The notes: generated from the sequence alone by a model not told the origin. A stretch of DNA of 64,000 nucleotides from CAVUBL01 sp963739795 (GCA_963739795.1 CAVUBL010000015.1:310001-374000), one strand, 5' to 3'. Counted from the stretch's first letter, positions 51,025-59,532 are shown. Numbers and translations are program-made.

Positions 51025-51648
51025 GTGGACGCGAACCGCCCCCTCCCGATCGTGGAAGCACCCCCGCACCCAGGACAGGACCCGGACCTCGACCGGGACA
51101 CGGAGGCGCTGTACGACGCCCTCTCCGAGCTCACCCGGGTCTACGCCTTCCGCGACCGGGACCGGATCTGCTGCTTCGACGTCTCGGTCTCCCAGTGCTA
51201 TGCGCTCGAGGAGATCGTCCGCCACGGCGGCCCGACCCTCAACCAGCTCGCGGCCCACCTCTACTTGGACAAGAGCACCACCAGCCGGGTGGTCGACGGC
51301 CTCGAGCGGAAGGGCTACGCCGTGCGGACGCCCCATCCCGAGGACGGCCGGGCGGTGTGCCTCCGTCCCACGCCGGACGGAGAGGGCCTGCTGGCGAGCA
51401 TCCGGCGCTCGATCCTCGACGAGGAGAAGGACCTGATCGCGGACCTCGAGCCGGCGGTCCGCCGGGCGCTGCCGAGCCTCCTCCGGAGGTTGGCCCGCGC
51501 GGCGGCGGCCCGCGTCGGCACCGCCGGCGGCACCTGCTGCCGCCTGCCGGAACGCACCCCCCCCGCATCCCCTCGATCCCCTTCCCACCCCCAGGGGGGA
51601 AAGGGGACGCCACCTCCCGAGCCTCGTCGTCGCTCTGTGGATCCGTAG
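51025..51648 (+). CDS. MarR-family regulator with extra cysteines, probable arsenic sensor
   Basis: 207 residues. A winged helix-turn-helix of MarR type: ALEEIVRHGGPTLNQLAAHL, YLDKSTTSRVVDGLERKGYA, THPEDGRAVCLRPT. Unusual for MarR are vicinal cysteines before the DNA-binding domain (RDRICCFDVSVSQCYAL) and near the C-terminus (GGTCCRLPERT), which could bind As(III). The last ~35 residues are Pro/Ser-rich and probably disordered. No ribosome-binding site precedes the GTG; the promoter position predicts a leaderless transcript. The next gene, 75 bp on, is arsM, and both have the same operator sequence in front, so this protein likely represses itself and arsM. Confidence 0.8.
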   Translation: MDANRPLPIVEAPPHPGQDPDLDRDTEALYDALSELTRVYAFRDRDRICCFDVSVSQCYALEEIVRHGGPTLNQLAAHLYLDKSTTSRVVDGLERKGYAVRTPHPEDGRAVCLRPTPDGEGLLASIRRSILDEEKDLIADLEPAVRRALPSLLRRLARAAAARVGTAGGTCCRLPERTPPASPRSPSHPQGGKGTPPPEPRRRSVDP

Positions 51649-51687
51649 ACGTCTTCACGAGCTCACCTCGAGCTGACGAGTCGCCGA

Positions 51688-51706
51688 TAGTTGCAAACGA
51701 CAACCA
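51688..51706 (+). promoter_or_regulatory. Second MarR operator, in front of arsM
   Basis: TAGTTGCAAACGACAACCA matches the operator at 50987-51005 in the left half (TAGTTGCA) and in most of the right (CAAC-A) with the same 19-bp length. It ends 17 bp before the arsM ATG. Confidence 0.55.
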
Positions 51707-51723
51707 AACGAAAGGACCAAGCC

Positions 51724-52587
51724 ATGACGACACCCGATACCGAGCCCTCCACCCCCGACACCCCCACCGACGCCGCGTCCCTGCGCGAAGCCGTGCAGGC
51801 GAAGTACGGCGAGGCGGCCCGCCGCGCCCGCGATGGCGGCCGCTCCTCCTGCGGGTGCGGCTGCTCGGCCGCCGCGGCCGAGCCCGATCCCATCACCCGC
51901 GATCTCTACGACACCGCCGAGCTCGAGGGGCTTCCGGCCGAGGCCCTCCAGGCCTCCCTCGGCTGCGGCAACCCGACGATGCTCGCCGAGCTGCACCCCG
52001 GCGAGGTGGTGCTCGACCTCGGCTCCGGCGGAGGCATCGACGTCCTCCTGTCCGCCCGGCGGGTGGGTCCCTCCGGCAAGGCCTACGGCGTCGACATGAC
52101 CGACGACATGCTCGAGCTCGCGCACGAGAACCAGCGCCGGGCCGGCCTCGACAACGTCGAGTTCCTGAAGGGGGACATCGAGTCCGTCCCGCTGCCGGAC
52201 GACTCGGTGGACGTGGTGATCTCGAACTGCGTCATCAACCTCGCGGCCGACAAGCGGCGGGCGCTGGCCGAGGCGTTCCGGGTGCTCCGGCCGGGCGGCC
52301 GCTTCGCGGTCTCCGACGTGGTGGTGCGCGGCGAGGTGCCGGCCGGCGTGCGCCGGAGCGTGGAGCTGTGGATCGGCTGCGTGGCCGGCGCTCTCGAGGA
52401 GGGGGACTACCGGCGGCTCCTCTCCGAGGTGGGTTTCGAGGAGGTCGAGGTCGAGCCGACGCGGATCTACTCCGCCGAGGACGCGCGCGCCTTCCTGGAG
52501 GCGGAGGGTCTCGATCCAGAGACGGTCGCTTCCGAGGTCGACGGCCGGTTCATGAGCGCCTTCGTGCGCGCCAGGAAACCGGCGTAG
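51724..52587 (+). CDS. arsM: Arsenite S-adenosylmethionine methyltransferase
   Basis: 287 residues. The SAM-binding fold has VVLDLGSGGGIDVLLSARRV, YGVDMTDDMLELAHENQRRA and the ArsM-specific SVDVVISNCVINLAADKRRA. Cysteines expected to bind As(III) are present: a Cys-rich stretch near the N-terminus (SSCGCGCSAAAA), Cys in SLGCGNPTM, the Cys of ISNCVIN, and ELWIGCVAGAL. It methylates arsenite to mono-, di- and trimethyl forms. ATG 51724 follows AAGGACCAAGCC. A clear intrinsic terminator follows the stop. The efflux operon arsRC-acr3 is at another locus 32 kb away. Confidence 0.92.
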   Translation: MTTPDTEPSTPDTPTDAASLREAVQAKYGEAARRARDGGRSSCGCGCSAAAAEPDPITRDLYDTAELEGLPAEALQASLGCGNPTMLAELHPGEVVLDLGSGGGIDVLLSARRVGPSGKAYGVDMTDDMLELAHENQRRAGLDNVEFLKGDIESVPLPDDSVDVVISNCVINLAADKRRALAEAFRVLRPGGRFAVSDVVVRGEVPAGVRRSVELWIGCVAGALEEGDYRRLLSEVGFEEVEVEPTRIYSAEDARAFLEAEGLDPETVASEVDGRFMSAFVRARKPA

Positions 52588-52597
52588 GAGGCCGCGG

Positions 52598-52644
52598 ACC
52601 CGCCCTCCGTCGCCGGCCTCCTCGGCGACGGGGCGGGTTCTTAT
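52598..52644 (+). terminator. Intrinsic terminator after arsM
   Basis: ACCCGCC-CT-CCGTCGCC pairs with GGCGACGG-GGCGGGT (15 bp with a 2-nt bulge, 9-nt loop), followed by TTCTTAT. It lies between arsM and the convergent aldo-keto reductase gene and may serve both. Confidence 0.8.
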
Positions 52645-52654
52645 CGGCCGGTGG

Positions 52655-53668
52655 TCAGGGCCGCGGGGGACCGCCGCCGGCGCCGGTCCGCTCGATGGCG
52701 GCCGCGATCTCCCGGAGGTCCGCCTCACCGAGCTCGAGGGTCACGGCGCCGATCCAACCGTCCACCTGCTCGGGCGAACGGGCGCCGACGATCGCTCCGG
52801 TCACCCCGGGCCAGCCGGCGGCCCAGGCCACCGCCACGGCAGGCACGGTCGCGCCGTGCCGACGGGCGACGGGCCGGAGGGCGTCGCGGAGCGCCAGGTT
52901 CCGCGACAGGGCGGGCTCCTGGAACTGCTCGGAGCGCCGACGCCAGTCGTCGAGGGCGAGGCGCGCAACCCGGTCGCTCGAGAAGCCCTCGGTGAGGAGC
53001 CCCGACTGCATGGGGCTGTAGACGATCACTCCGGTTCCGTGCTCGGCGCACCACGGGATCTCCGCGCCGCCGGCGTCGCGGCGGATCAGGGAGAAGGGCG
53101 GCTGGAGCGAGCCGACGTGGCCCAGGGCCTCGCAGCCCTCGAGCAGGCCCACGTCGAAGTTCGAGACGCCGGGCACCCGGACCTTCCCCTCCGCCACGAG
53201 CCGGAGCATCTCGCCCCAGGAGTCCTCGACGGCGGTACCCGTCTCGTCCGGCCAGTGGAACTGGTAGAGGTCGACTCGCTCCACCCCGAGGCGCCGGAGC
53301 GAGGCTTCGACCTCCCGGCGAATCGACTCCGGGCGGAGCACCTGCTCCGGCTCCGCCATGGGGTCGCTCTCGTCCCAGACGAGGCCGCACTTGGTGAAGA
53401 CGTACGGCCGGTCCGCGGCGGGCAGGTCGCGGAGCAAGCGCCCGACCACCTCCTCCGAGTGGCCGAGGCCGTAGACGGCCGCGGTGTCGATCCAGTTGAT
53501 CCCCACCTCGAGGGCGTGGCGCATGGCGGCCAGGGAATCGGCGTCGTCCTGGGGCCCCCAGCCGTAGGACCAGCCGCCGCCGCCGATGGCCCAGGCGCCA
53601 AAGCCGACGGGGGTGATCTCGAGCTCGCTCGTACCCAGGATGCGTCGTGGCAATGTCGTCGCGGTCAT
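52655..53668 (-). CDS. Aldo/keto reductase
   Basis: 337 residues. TIM-barrel family features: DTAAVYGLGHSEEVVGRLLR (Asp and Tyr of the active site), YVFTKCGLVW (Lys), VDLYQFHWPDETG (His), GVSNFDVGLLEGCE, and the NADPH-binding end VTGAIVGARSPEQVDGWIGA. It reduces aldehydes or ketones; the substrate is unknown. ATG 53668 follows GGAGGCTCGAC. It stands alone, convergent with arsM, divergent from yceH. Confidence 0.9.
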   Translation of the reverse strand: MTATTLPRRILGTSELEITPVGFGAWAIGGGGWSYGWGPQDDADSLAAMRHALEVGINWIDTAAVYGLGHSEEVVGRLLRDLPAADRPYVFTKCGLVWDESDPMAEPEQVLRPESIRREVEASLRRLGVERVDLYQFHWPDETGTAVEDSWGEMLRLVAEGKVRVPGVSNFDVGLLEGCEALGHVGSLQPPFSLIRRDAGGAEIPWCAEHGTGVIVYSPMQSGLLTEGFSSDRVARLALDDWRRRSEQFQEPALSRNLALRDALRPVARRHGATVPAVAVAWAAGWPGVTGAIVGARSPEQVDGWIGAVTLELGEADLREIAAAIERTGAGGGPPRP

Positions 53669-53826
53669 GTCGAGCCTCCTGCGGAGACGCGGGGCCGCCC
53701 GGCGAGAGCGACTCGGTCTCCGTTCTCGATACTACTCACGCGGCCCCCAGCGCGCCGAGGCGGGCCGGCGAGAGAGCCGCGCAGGCGCCGGATCGCGGTA
53801 GGCTCCGGCTCCGGAGGCCGCCACCC

Positions 53827-54513
53827 GTGTCACGAATCCGCCAGCTCGACCCCGTCGAGATCCGCGTCCTCGGTGTGCTGCTCGAGAAAGAGCAGGCCAC
53901 CCCCGACCAGTACCCACTGACCACCCACGCGGTGATGGCGGGCGCCAACCAGAAGACCAACCGCGAGCCGGTGACCGAGCTCGGCGAGACCGAGGTCACC
54001 GAGGCCCTGGACCGGCTGCGCGAGGACGTCCTGGTCTGGCGCACCCAGACCTCGCGCTCCGAGCGCTGGGAGCAACGCCTGGACCGCCGCTGGGAGCTCG
54101 ACGCCGCGAGCAAGGCGGTGATGACCCTGCTCCTGCTGCGCGGACCCCAGACCCCGGGAGAGCTCCGCACGCGCGCCGAGCGCCTGCACTCGTTCGCGTC
54201 GGTGGGCGAGGTCGAGGAGACCCTGGGCCGGCTGGCCGGCGGCTTCGATCCCCTGGTCCGGGAGCTGCCCCGCCGCCCGGGGCAACGCGAGACGCGCTGG
54301 GCCCATCTGGTGGGAACCGAGGAGCCGGAGGCGGCGCTTCCCGAAGCGGCGCCGCGGCCGGCGGGCCTACCGCACGAGCCCGCCGCCGGGGCGCGCCCGG
54401 CAGCGGCAGAGCGCCTCGCGAACCTGGAAGCCGAGGTCGCCGAGCTCCGGGAGACAGTGGCCGCCCTCTCGGACCAACTCCGGCAGCTCCGAGCCGATCT
54501 CGGGGCGGAGTAG
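53827..54513 (+). CDS. yceH: YceH-family protein (UPF0502/DUF480)
   Basis: 228 residues. The conserved family N-terminus (LDPVEIRVLGVLLEKEQATP, DQYPLTTHAVMAGANQKTNR) and the second winged-helix domain (LLLRGPQTPGELRTRAERLH) are intact. The last ~70 residues add an Ala/Pro-rich linker and a coiled coil (LANLEAEVAELRETVAALSD). The family consists of two winged-helix domains of unknown role, probably nucleic-acid- or protein-binding. GTG 53827 is chosen because the conserved sequence begins at residue 2; the frame extends to 53647. Confidence 0.88.
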   Translation: MSRIRQLDPVEIRVLGVLLEKEQATPDQYPLTTHAVMAGANQKTNREPVTELGETEVTEALDRLREDVLVWRTQTSRSERWEQRLDRRWELDAASKAVMTLLLLRGPQTPGELRTRAERLHSFASVGEVEETLGRLAGGFDPLVRELPRRPGQRETRWAHLVGTEEPEAALPEAAPRPAGLPHEPAAGARPAAAERLANLEAEVAELRETVAALSDQLRQLRADLGAE

Positions 54514-54570
54514 GAAGCCCTCCGGCGGGGCGGCCGACGCCCTCGTCGACGGCGTACTGTGCGCCACCGC

Positions 54571-55615
54571 CTACCCCGCCTTCGAGACCTCCCCGGCCGT
54601 CCTCATCGGGTCCCCGAAGTAGAGCCAGAGCATGTAGGCCACCGTCCCGAGCGCCGCGACGAAGCAGAGAACGAACATCACCAGGACGCTCCACTGGGGC
54701 TTGAACGGCATGGCGGCGCTGTCGACGATCCCGTCGAGGCGAATCGAGCGCAGGAGCTGGCGGTTGGAGACCATCGACAGCAGCGACACGAGGAGCAGGA
54801 CGCCGGAGGTCACCAGGCGGCCCCGGAAGAACAGGGCCAGCGCTGCGAGCGACAGAACCAGGGTGAGGCCGATGAAGACCAGGGCCGGCGACTGGAGGAA
54901 ACGCGGAAGGATCGGCCCGAGGGTTCCCAAGTAGACCAGGCCGGCCAGCACGGCCGCGCTCATGGCCACCACCAGGGCGCGCTTGGCGTAAGCGAAGAGC
55001 TTCTCGTCGCGGCGCCCGAAGACCCCGAGCCCGAAGGCCCCCAGGGTGAAGGCCCCGGCCACCATGTGGAGCCAGCGGAAGAGCCAGAGGCCGACGTCGG
55101 GGTTGAAGCTCCGGCCCGCTGGGGTCGGCCGCGTAGGCCGAGTGGATCGTCTTCGGGACCTCGGCCATGGAGAAGATCCCGGCGTAGGCGAGGGAGACAT
55201 AGGCGAGGGCGGCCAGGGCCAGCCCCATCCAGAGCGCCACCCTCCCGGGTGCCAGGCGCGGCACGAGGGCCACTCGGTAGAGGATGAAGTAGGCGAGGAT
55301 GGCCGCGGCCAGGATGGCGATCCAGTACCAGCCCGAGACGATGGCCGCGGAGTAGACCTCGCGATGGTAGACGAGCTGCACGAAGAGCAGCGGCGCCACG
55401 CCCAGGGTGACGGTGGCCGCCATGGCGCTGGGAAGCGCACGCAAGAGGTTGCGCACCGCCGGCCGGTTCCACTTGTCGTCGAGACGGGCCAGCAGGATCA
55501 GGCCCACACCACCGAAGAGCAGGCCCATGGCCGCGAAGTGGAGAGCCAGCGTGAGGACGTGGAGGCCGGTGATCAGCCACACCGGCGCCGACAGAAACTC
55601 GTAGCTCGGAGTCAT
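54571..55615 (-). pseudogene. bd-oxidase-like membrane subunit (partner), frameshifted
   Basis: ATG 55615 overlaps the stop of the c-haem CydA-like gene (ATGA), so they form one operon. The first half (MTPSYEFLSAPVWLITGLHV, LQLVYHREVYSAAIVSGWYW-like segment) continues through SMAEVPKTIHSAYAADPSG; the second half (RSFNPDVGLWLFRWLHMVAG, LGTVAYMLWLYFGDP) is in another frame. Deleting one C near 55113 joins them to a ~347-residue protein with about eight membrane segments and conserved histidines in LHVLTLALH, VYHREVY and RWLHM. It would be the second integral subunit of a cytochrome bd-like complex. Flanking codons look under normal selection, so a base error or recent mutation is likely. Confidence 0.65.
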
Positions 55616-57123
55616 TTCGCACCTCCCGAGGCGGCGGTCACGAGGTAGCCGGCGAGGGCGTCCCGCTCGGCGCTGTCGCCGGTGAAGGGCGGCATCTCGT
55701 CGCTCAGCGCCCCGGCGTTGTCGAGAAGGTCCTGGACGTCGGCCAGGCCCATGCCTTCCAGCGCCGGAGCCTTGTCGTTGTAGCCGCCGATCACGTGGCA
55801 CTTGGCGCAGCGCACCTCGTAGGACTTGCGCCCCAGGTCGGGCCCCGTGAGGCCGTAGACCTCGGCCAGGGGCCGGGTGTCGACGTGGGCCGCGATGTAG
55901 GCGGCCAGGGTGTCCGCCTCGGCCGGCGTGCCCGCGAAGGGCGGCATGTTGCCCCGCATGAGCTGGGCGCCCCGGATGGTGCCGGCGATGTAGGCGGCGT
56001 CGGTGCCGTCGTAGTAGGCCCGCATCGCCTTGTAGCCGGCGATCGTGTGGCAGCTCCGGCAGGCGCGGTTGAACAGGTCGCGGCCGTCGTCGCCCGTGCG
56101 GTAGGCGAGCGCCGGCAGAAGCCCGGTCTTCTGGAGCTCGGGCACCCGGTCGGCCTCGATGCCGTTGCCGTACATGGAGCCGGTGACGATCCAGGGCTTA
56201 CGGATCGACTCGCGCAGGAACTCGAAGCTGCCGAACCAGGCGAAGGCGAGGACCATGAGCGCCACGGCCATGGGCAACGTGAAGCGCCGTCCCAGGGCGA
56301 AGCCGAAGAGCACGAGGGCGAGCGCCAGCACCACCACCAGCCAGAGCACCGCCGAGTGCCACTCCATGGGCCAGGGCATCTTCTCGCGCGCCGCCGAGGT
56401 GATTGCCTGCGGCAGGGTGGCGAAGTACCAGTAGAAGGCCGGCACGGCCAGAACCAGGCCGCCCAGGGCCCAGGCCGTGTCGTAGCGCACGATGGCGGTC
56501 GTCTCGGCCGAGCGCGGCCGGCGGCTGGCGACGGCCAGGGCGTACACGCCGGCGAGGAGGATGCACACCCCCGTGCGCATCACCAGCGACGGCCAGTACG
56601 AGCGCGTGAAGAAGCCGTCCCAGAACGAGCCGGTGGTGAGCCATTCTCCCGGCGTCAGCATGAAGGTGAGGATGCCGTTGATCACCGCCAGCGACAGCCA
56701 GGCGGCGGCGAAGTAGAGCCAGCCGACGGCGAGGTGGCTCTTGGCGCTCATCTTGCGCCAGCCGTAGAAGTAGACGATCGCCGCCGCGATCTCCACTACG
56801 AAGAAGGTCCACTCCGTGGCCCAGCCCCAGACGAAGTTGTGGATCAGCAGCTCCGTCGCCGCGGGGTTGAGCAGGCCGATGACGAACCAGATGCCGACCC
56901 CGGTCAGGGCGCCGAGCACCAGGGTGGTGAGCGCGAAGAAGCGGCTCAGGCCCTCCAGGTAGCCGAGCCACCCGGTCTCGCCGCGGCGGCGGGCGCGCGC
57001 CTCTGTGACCACCAGGAACAACCCGCCACCGATGGCGAAGTGGGAGATGAAGACGTGGACGATGGCGATCGCGGCCATCAGCAGGCCGTAGCCCAGCCCC
57101 ACGTCCCAGAAGGGGTAGTTCAT
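55612..57123 (-). CDS. Cytochrome bd-like oxidase subunit I with two C-terminal c-type haem domains
   Basis: About 503 residues. The N-terminal ~330 residues form nine or so membrane segments resembling CydA (MNYPFWDVGLGYGLLMAAIA, HVFISHFAIGGGLFL, LIHNFVWGWATEWTFFVVE, EWHSAVLW). Behind the last helix are two cytochrome c domains: FNRACRSCHTIAGYK and EVRCAKCHVIGGYNDKAP, with methionines (NMPPFAGTP, EMPPFTGD) as distal ligands. CydA proteins with c-type haem domains belong to bd-superfamily groups other than the quinol oxidases, so the electron donor may be cytochrome c or another carrier; the quinol-binding Q-loop is not recognisable. ATG 57123 follows GGAGGAGGGC. Confidence 0.82.
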   Translation of the reverse strand: MNYPFWDVGLGYGLLMAAIAIVHVFISHFAIGGGLFLVVTEARARRRGETGWLGYLEGLSRFFALTTLVLGALTGVGIWFVIGLLNPAATELLIHNFVWGWATEWTFFVVEIAAAIVYFYGWRKMSAKSHLAVGWLYFAAAWLSLAVINGILTFMLTPGEWLTTGSFWDGFFTRSYWPSLVMRTGVCILLAGVYALAVASRRPRSAETTAIVRYDTAWALGGLVLAVPAFYWYFATLPQAITSAAREKMPWPMEWHSAVLWLVVVLALALVLFGFALGRRFTLPMAVALMVLAFAWFGSFEFLRESIRKPWIVTGSMYGNGIEADRVPELQKTGLLPALAYRTGDDGRDLFNRACRSCHTIAGYKAMRAYYDGTDAAYIAGTIRGAQLMRGNMPPFAGTPAEADTLAAYIAAHVDTRPLAEVYGLTGPDLGRKSYEVRCAKCHVIGGYNDKAPALEGMGLADVQDLLDNAGALSDEMPPFTGDSAERDALAGYLVTAASGGAK

Positions 57124-57471
57124 GAGGGTGCCCTCCTCCGGTTGTCCTCGATCCCGGCCAGCGGGCGCCTGCGCAGCCAGCATCCTCCCGGCGTCCGAAC
57201 GGCGGGTCTGTCGAGACGAGGAGAACAGCTTCCAGAGCAGCCCGCCACGCCCCGTCGGGGGGGCGGCACCTACCCCTTCCGGCGAGGAGAGCGGGGCAGG
57301 CCGGGCCCGGGGTCGACCGCGGTTCGACTCGGCTTCCGACTCCCTCGGGCGCCCGGAGCCAGCGCCGCCACTCCCGGTCTACGCTCTCCTGGGGCTCACC
57401 CAGGGCGCTCTCCCAGGTGTCCCGCGCCTTCGCCTCCCGGCACAGCCGGCGGGCCTCCGGGACAAGAGAGG
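57124..57471. other. Intergenic stretch with a possible protein remnant
   Basis: No complete gene was found. On the minus strand at about 57480-57360 one frame reads LTSLVPEARRLCREAKARDT followed by WESALGEP and WRRWLRAPEG, which is protein-like and may be the C-terminal debris of a lost gene. The rest shows nothing recognisable. Confidence 0.3.
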
Positions 57472-57714
57472 TCAAGTCCTTCGTGTCGATGGGGCGGCCG
57501 CGATCTTGCGCAAGCGCCGGCTCACTTTCCAGAAAGCCAGCGCAGCGACAAGGAGGACACCGGGAATCGCCGTCACGACCAGCGGCCAGTACCACCGAAA
57601 AGCCAGGCCGCTGAGGCCGAGCTGGGAGACGTGTTGTGCGTAGAAGACGTCGACGACGCGATCGATCGCAGGGGCTGCCGCGACATTGAGCGCGAGCAGC
57701 AGGGTAAGGCCCAC
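57472..57714 (-). CDS. Small membrane protein, possible 3' part of a split gene
   Basis: 80 residues from a GTG at 57714, with two hydrophobic segments (LTLLLALNVAAAP and WPLVVTAIPGVLLVAALAFW) and a basic C-terminus (KVSRRLRKIAAAPSTRRT). It is in the same frame as the gene at 57718-58188, separated only by TAA and one codon; together they would make a single four-helix membrane protein. No family recognised. As a separate gene it would depend on reinitiation. Confidence 0.45.
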   Translation of the reverse strand: MGLTLLLALNVAAAPAIDRVVDVFYAQHVSQLGLSGLAFRWYWPLVVTAIPGVLLVAALAFWKVSRRLRKIAAAPSTRRT

Positions 57715-57717
57715 CCC

Positions 57718-58188
57718 TTATGAGACCACGACCGGGGAGAGCCCGGCATAGGCCGCACGGGCGTACCTAGTGTCTCTTATGACCTCCGACCCGAGGCGCT
57801 CGTTTATCTGGCGCTGCAGGTACTCTCCGTAGCTGCCGACATACAGGTAGTGCGAGGTGAGGACGACGACGACCAGCGCCCCGATCATCGACAGGACCGG
57901 GAGTGCCGCAATGAAGATCCGGTACTGCGGATTGAGGCTCGCAGCGAGGAACACCAAGAAGGGGACGACCGCGATGGACAGGAAACGGAAGAACCAGTCA
58001 TCGGTTGCGCTCGACTTCGCCTGGATTCGCTGAAACTCCTTGTACAAGGTCTCGACGGCCAGCCGGTCCCGCTCATCGAGGATCGAGACCGGGGCCTTCT
58101 CGGCGCCTGAAACCTCCGACGCGGTCGGAGTGTCGCTCCGGGCGAATTGATCCGCGCCGAGCCGGGCGGGTTTCCGAGATCCTGCCAT
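57718..58188 (-). CDS. Hypothetical membrane protein, possible 5' part of a split gene
   Basis: 156 residues. ATG 58188 follows AGAGGAGGCT. A soluble N-terminus with a helical region (LDERDRLAVETLYKEFQRIQ) leads to two membrane segments (FLSIAVVPFLVFLAASL, FIAALPVLSMIGALVVVVLT). The end, AYAGLSPVVVS, looks like the first half of a third helix and is cut by a TAA (57718-57720); the same frame then continues for 80 codons. Function unknown; no neighbours on the same strand suggest a role. Confidence 0.6.
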   Translation of the reverse strand: MAGSRKPARLGADQFARSDTPTASEVSGAEKAPVSILDERDRLAVETLYKEFQRIQAKSSATDDWFFRFLSIAVVPFLVFLAASLNPQYRIFIAALPVLSMIGALVVVVLTSHYLYVGSYGEYLQRQINERLGSEVIRDTRYARAAYAGLSPVVVS

Positions 58189-58304
58189 AGCCTCCTCTGG
58201 AGCCCTCCGGTTTCTCTCTGGCCTCACATTCTGTCGCGGTTCTGGAACTCCTCGATGGTACGGCAACTCTCCCCGTAGGATCAATGGATGGTCCACCTGG
58301 ATCG

Positions 58305-58626
58305 TCATGGTCGCGGTTCCGCCGACTCGCGCGCTTCCGGCAGCGTCGGCTCGAAGAGCTCCACCGGGTTGCCGGAGAGGTCTTCTACCAGGACCTGCTT
58401 GCCACCGACGCCGGTGACGATCTCGTTGCGAAAGCGCATCCCCGCCGCGCCCAGTTGCTCCACCATCGCGGCGAGGTCGTCCACCCGGAGCGAGATCCGG
58501 TTCCAGCCGCCCGGCTCCGGCCGGGTGCCGTCGGGCAGGAGCTGTCCGCCGCCCGCCGCCGCGCTCGGGGCGGAGAGCAGGAGGCGAAGGTCGCCCCAGG
58601 AGAGCATGGCGAACGCCGGGGCGTTC
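58305..58626 (-). pseudogene. VOC/glyoxalase-family remnant, N-terminally truncated
   Basis: The C-terminal two-thirds of a VOC protein is clear: AFAMLSWGDLRLLLSAPSAA, DGTRPEPGGWNRISLRVDDL, MRFRNEIVTGVGGKQVLVED and LSGNPVELFEP, including the metal-ligand region. The usual first ~40 residues with the initial His are missing; upstream the frame reads through non-homologous, Cys/Gly-rich sequence to 58769. Probably a truncated gene whose 5' end was removed by the rearrangement that placed vapBC next to it. Confidence 0.6.
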
Positions 58627-58722
58627 TGAGCGCCATAACCCCGCCTCCATCGCCACCCAGCACTGGCTCCACGCTCGACCCCTCGTCCGCACTCTCCTCC
58701 TGTGTCCGTGCTGTGGAACTCT

Positions 58723-58741
58723 TCAAGAACACAGTTCTTGA
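58723..58741. repeat. Perfect short palindrome
   Basis: TCAAGAAC-ACA-GTTCTTGA, 8-bp arms with a 3-nt centre, in an AT-richer patch between the VOC remnant and vapC. It could be an operator, a terminator stem or a breakpoint scar; nothing decides between them. Confidence 0.5.
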
Positions 58742-58835
58742 CACTAGTACCAGCAACCAGAAACCGCACCTGCCCGGCGGTCCGAGCCGGCCGCCTGCAG
58801 TCTCGTTTCTTCGACGCCGGGCCGCGCTCACACGA

Positions 58836-59264
58836 TCAGAGGACCATGAGGTGCTCCGGCGTGGCGCCGGGGACGGCATCCAGCGGGATGCGGCCGTCGA
58901 AGGTGACGAAGCGTCCTCCGTGGCGGACCGCCAGGGCGAGGAGATAGACGTCGGTGACCTGGCGGGGGCCGTGGACCCGGGAGCGATCGATGCTCTCAAG
59001 ATCGAGGAGGCTCAGGTCGCAGGGCCAGAAGGCGTGGTGCTCGCTGCCCGTCGCCCGCGCCAGCCGCTCCGCCGCCTCGGCCACCGGCACCGGGCTCGGG
59101 TACTGCGGTTGGCTGAGGATCCGGACGAAGCCGTTCTGGGTGATCGCGCAGGAGGCCCAGCCGCCGGCGATCTCCGCTCCCAGCCAGGCCCGCGCCCGCC
59201 GGTGGTCGACGTGGTCGCTGTCGAGGAGCGCCAGGAGCATGTTGACGTCGAGGAGTGAGCGCAT
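58836..59264 (-). CDS. vapC: PIN-domain toxin (VapC-type)
   Basis: About 142 residues. LLDVNMLLALLDSDHVDHRRAR provides the first acidic residue of the PIN active site, TQNGFVRILSQP the conserved middle, and VTDVYLLALAVRHGGRFVTFDGRIP the last acidic residues. VapC toxins cut specific RNAs and are held by their VapB partner. It starts 7 bp after the antitoxin stop (ATG 59264, or GTG 59267), the normal antitoxin-first order. Confidence 0.88.
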   Translation of the reverse strand: MRSLLDVNMLLALLDSDHVDHRRARAWLGAEIAGGWASCAITQNGFVRILSQPQYPSPVPVAEAAERLARATGSEHHAFWPCDLSLLDLESIDRSRVHGPRQVTDVYLLALAVRHGGRFVTFDGRIPLDAVPGATPEHLMVL

Positions 59265-59271
59265 CACCCCA

Positions 59272-59532
59272 TCACTCCGGCTCGTCCTCGCGCAACCGGT
59301 CGATGAGCTCGTTCGAGACCGCGGGGCCCCGGTGCGGCAGCGGCTCGAAGCCGTAAAAGCCCGCGGGCTCCGCGACCTCGTCCGGCGCGCCGCGCCCGGC
59401 CCCCCGGGCGCGGCCCGTGAGCGCCTCGCGCGCCAGGTCCGACAGCACTTCCCCGGCGCTACGCTTCTCTCTCCGCGCCCGCTCCTTCACGGCGAAGAGC
59501 ACGTCGTCGGCCAGATTCAAGGTGGTGCGCAT
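59272..59532 (-). CDS. vapB: Ribbon-helix-helix antitoxin (VapB-type)
   Basis: 86 residues. MRTTLNLADDVLFAVKERAR is a typical ribbon-helix-helix N-terminus that binds operator DNA; a linker and an acidic C-terminus (SNELIDRLREDEPE) would wrap the toxin. It is the first gene of the vapBC pair and would autoregulate it. Confidence 0.87.
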   Translation of the reverse strand: MRTTLNLADDVLFAVKERARREKRSAGEVLSDLAREALTGRARGAGRGAPDEVAEPAGFYGFEPLPHRGPAVSNELIDRLREDEPE

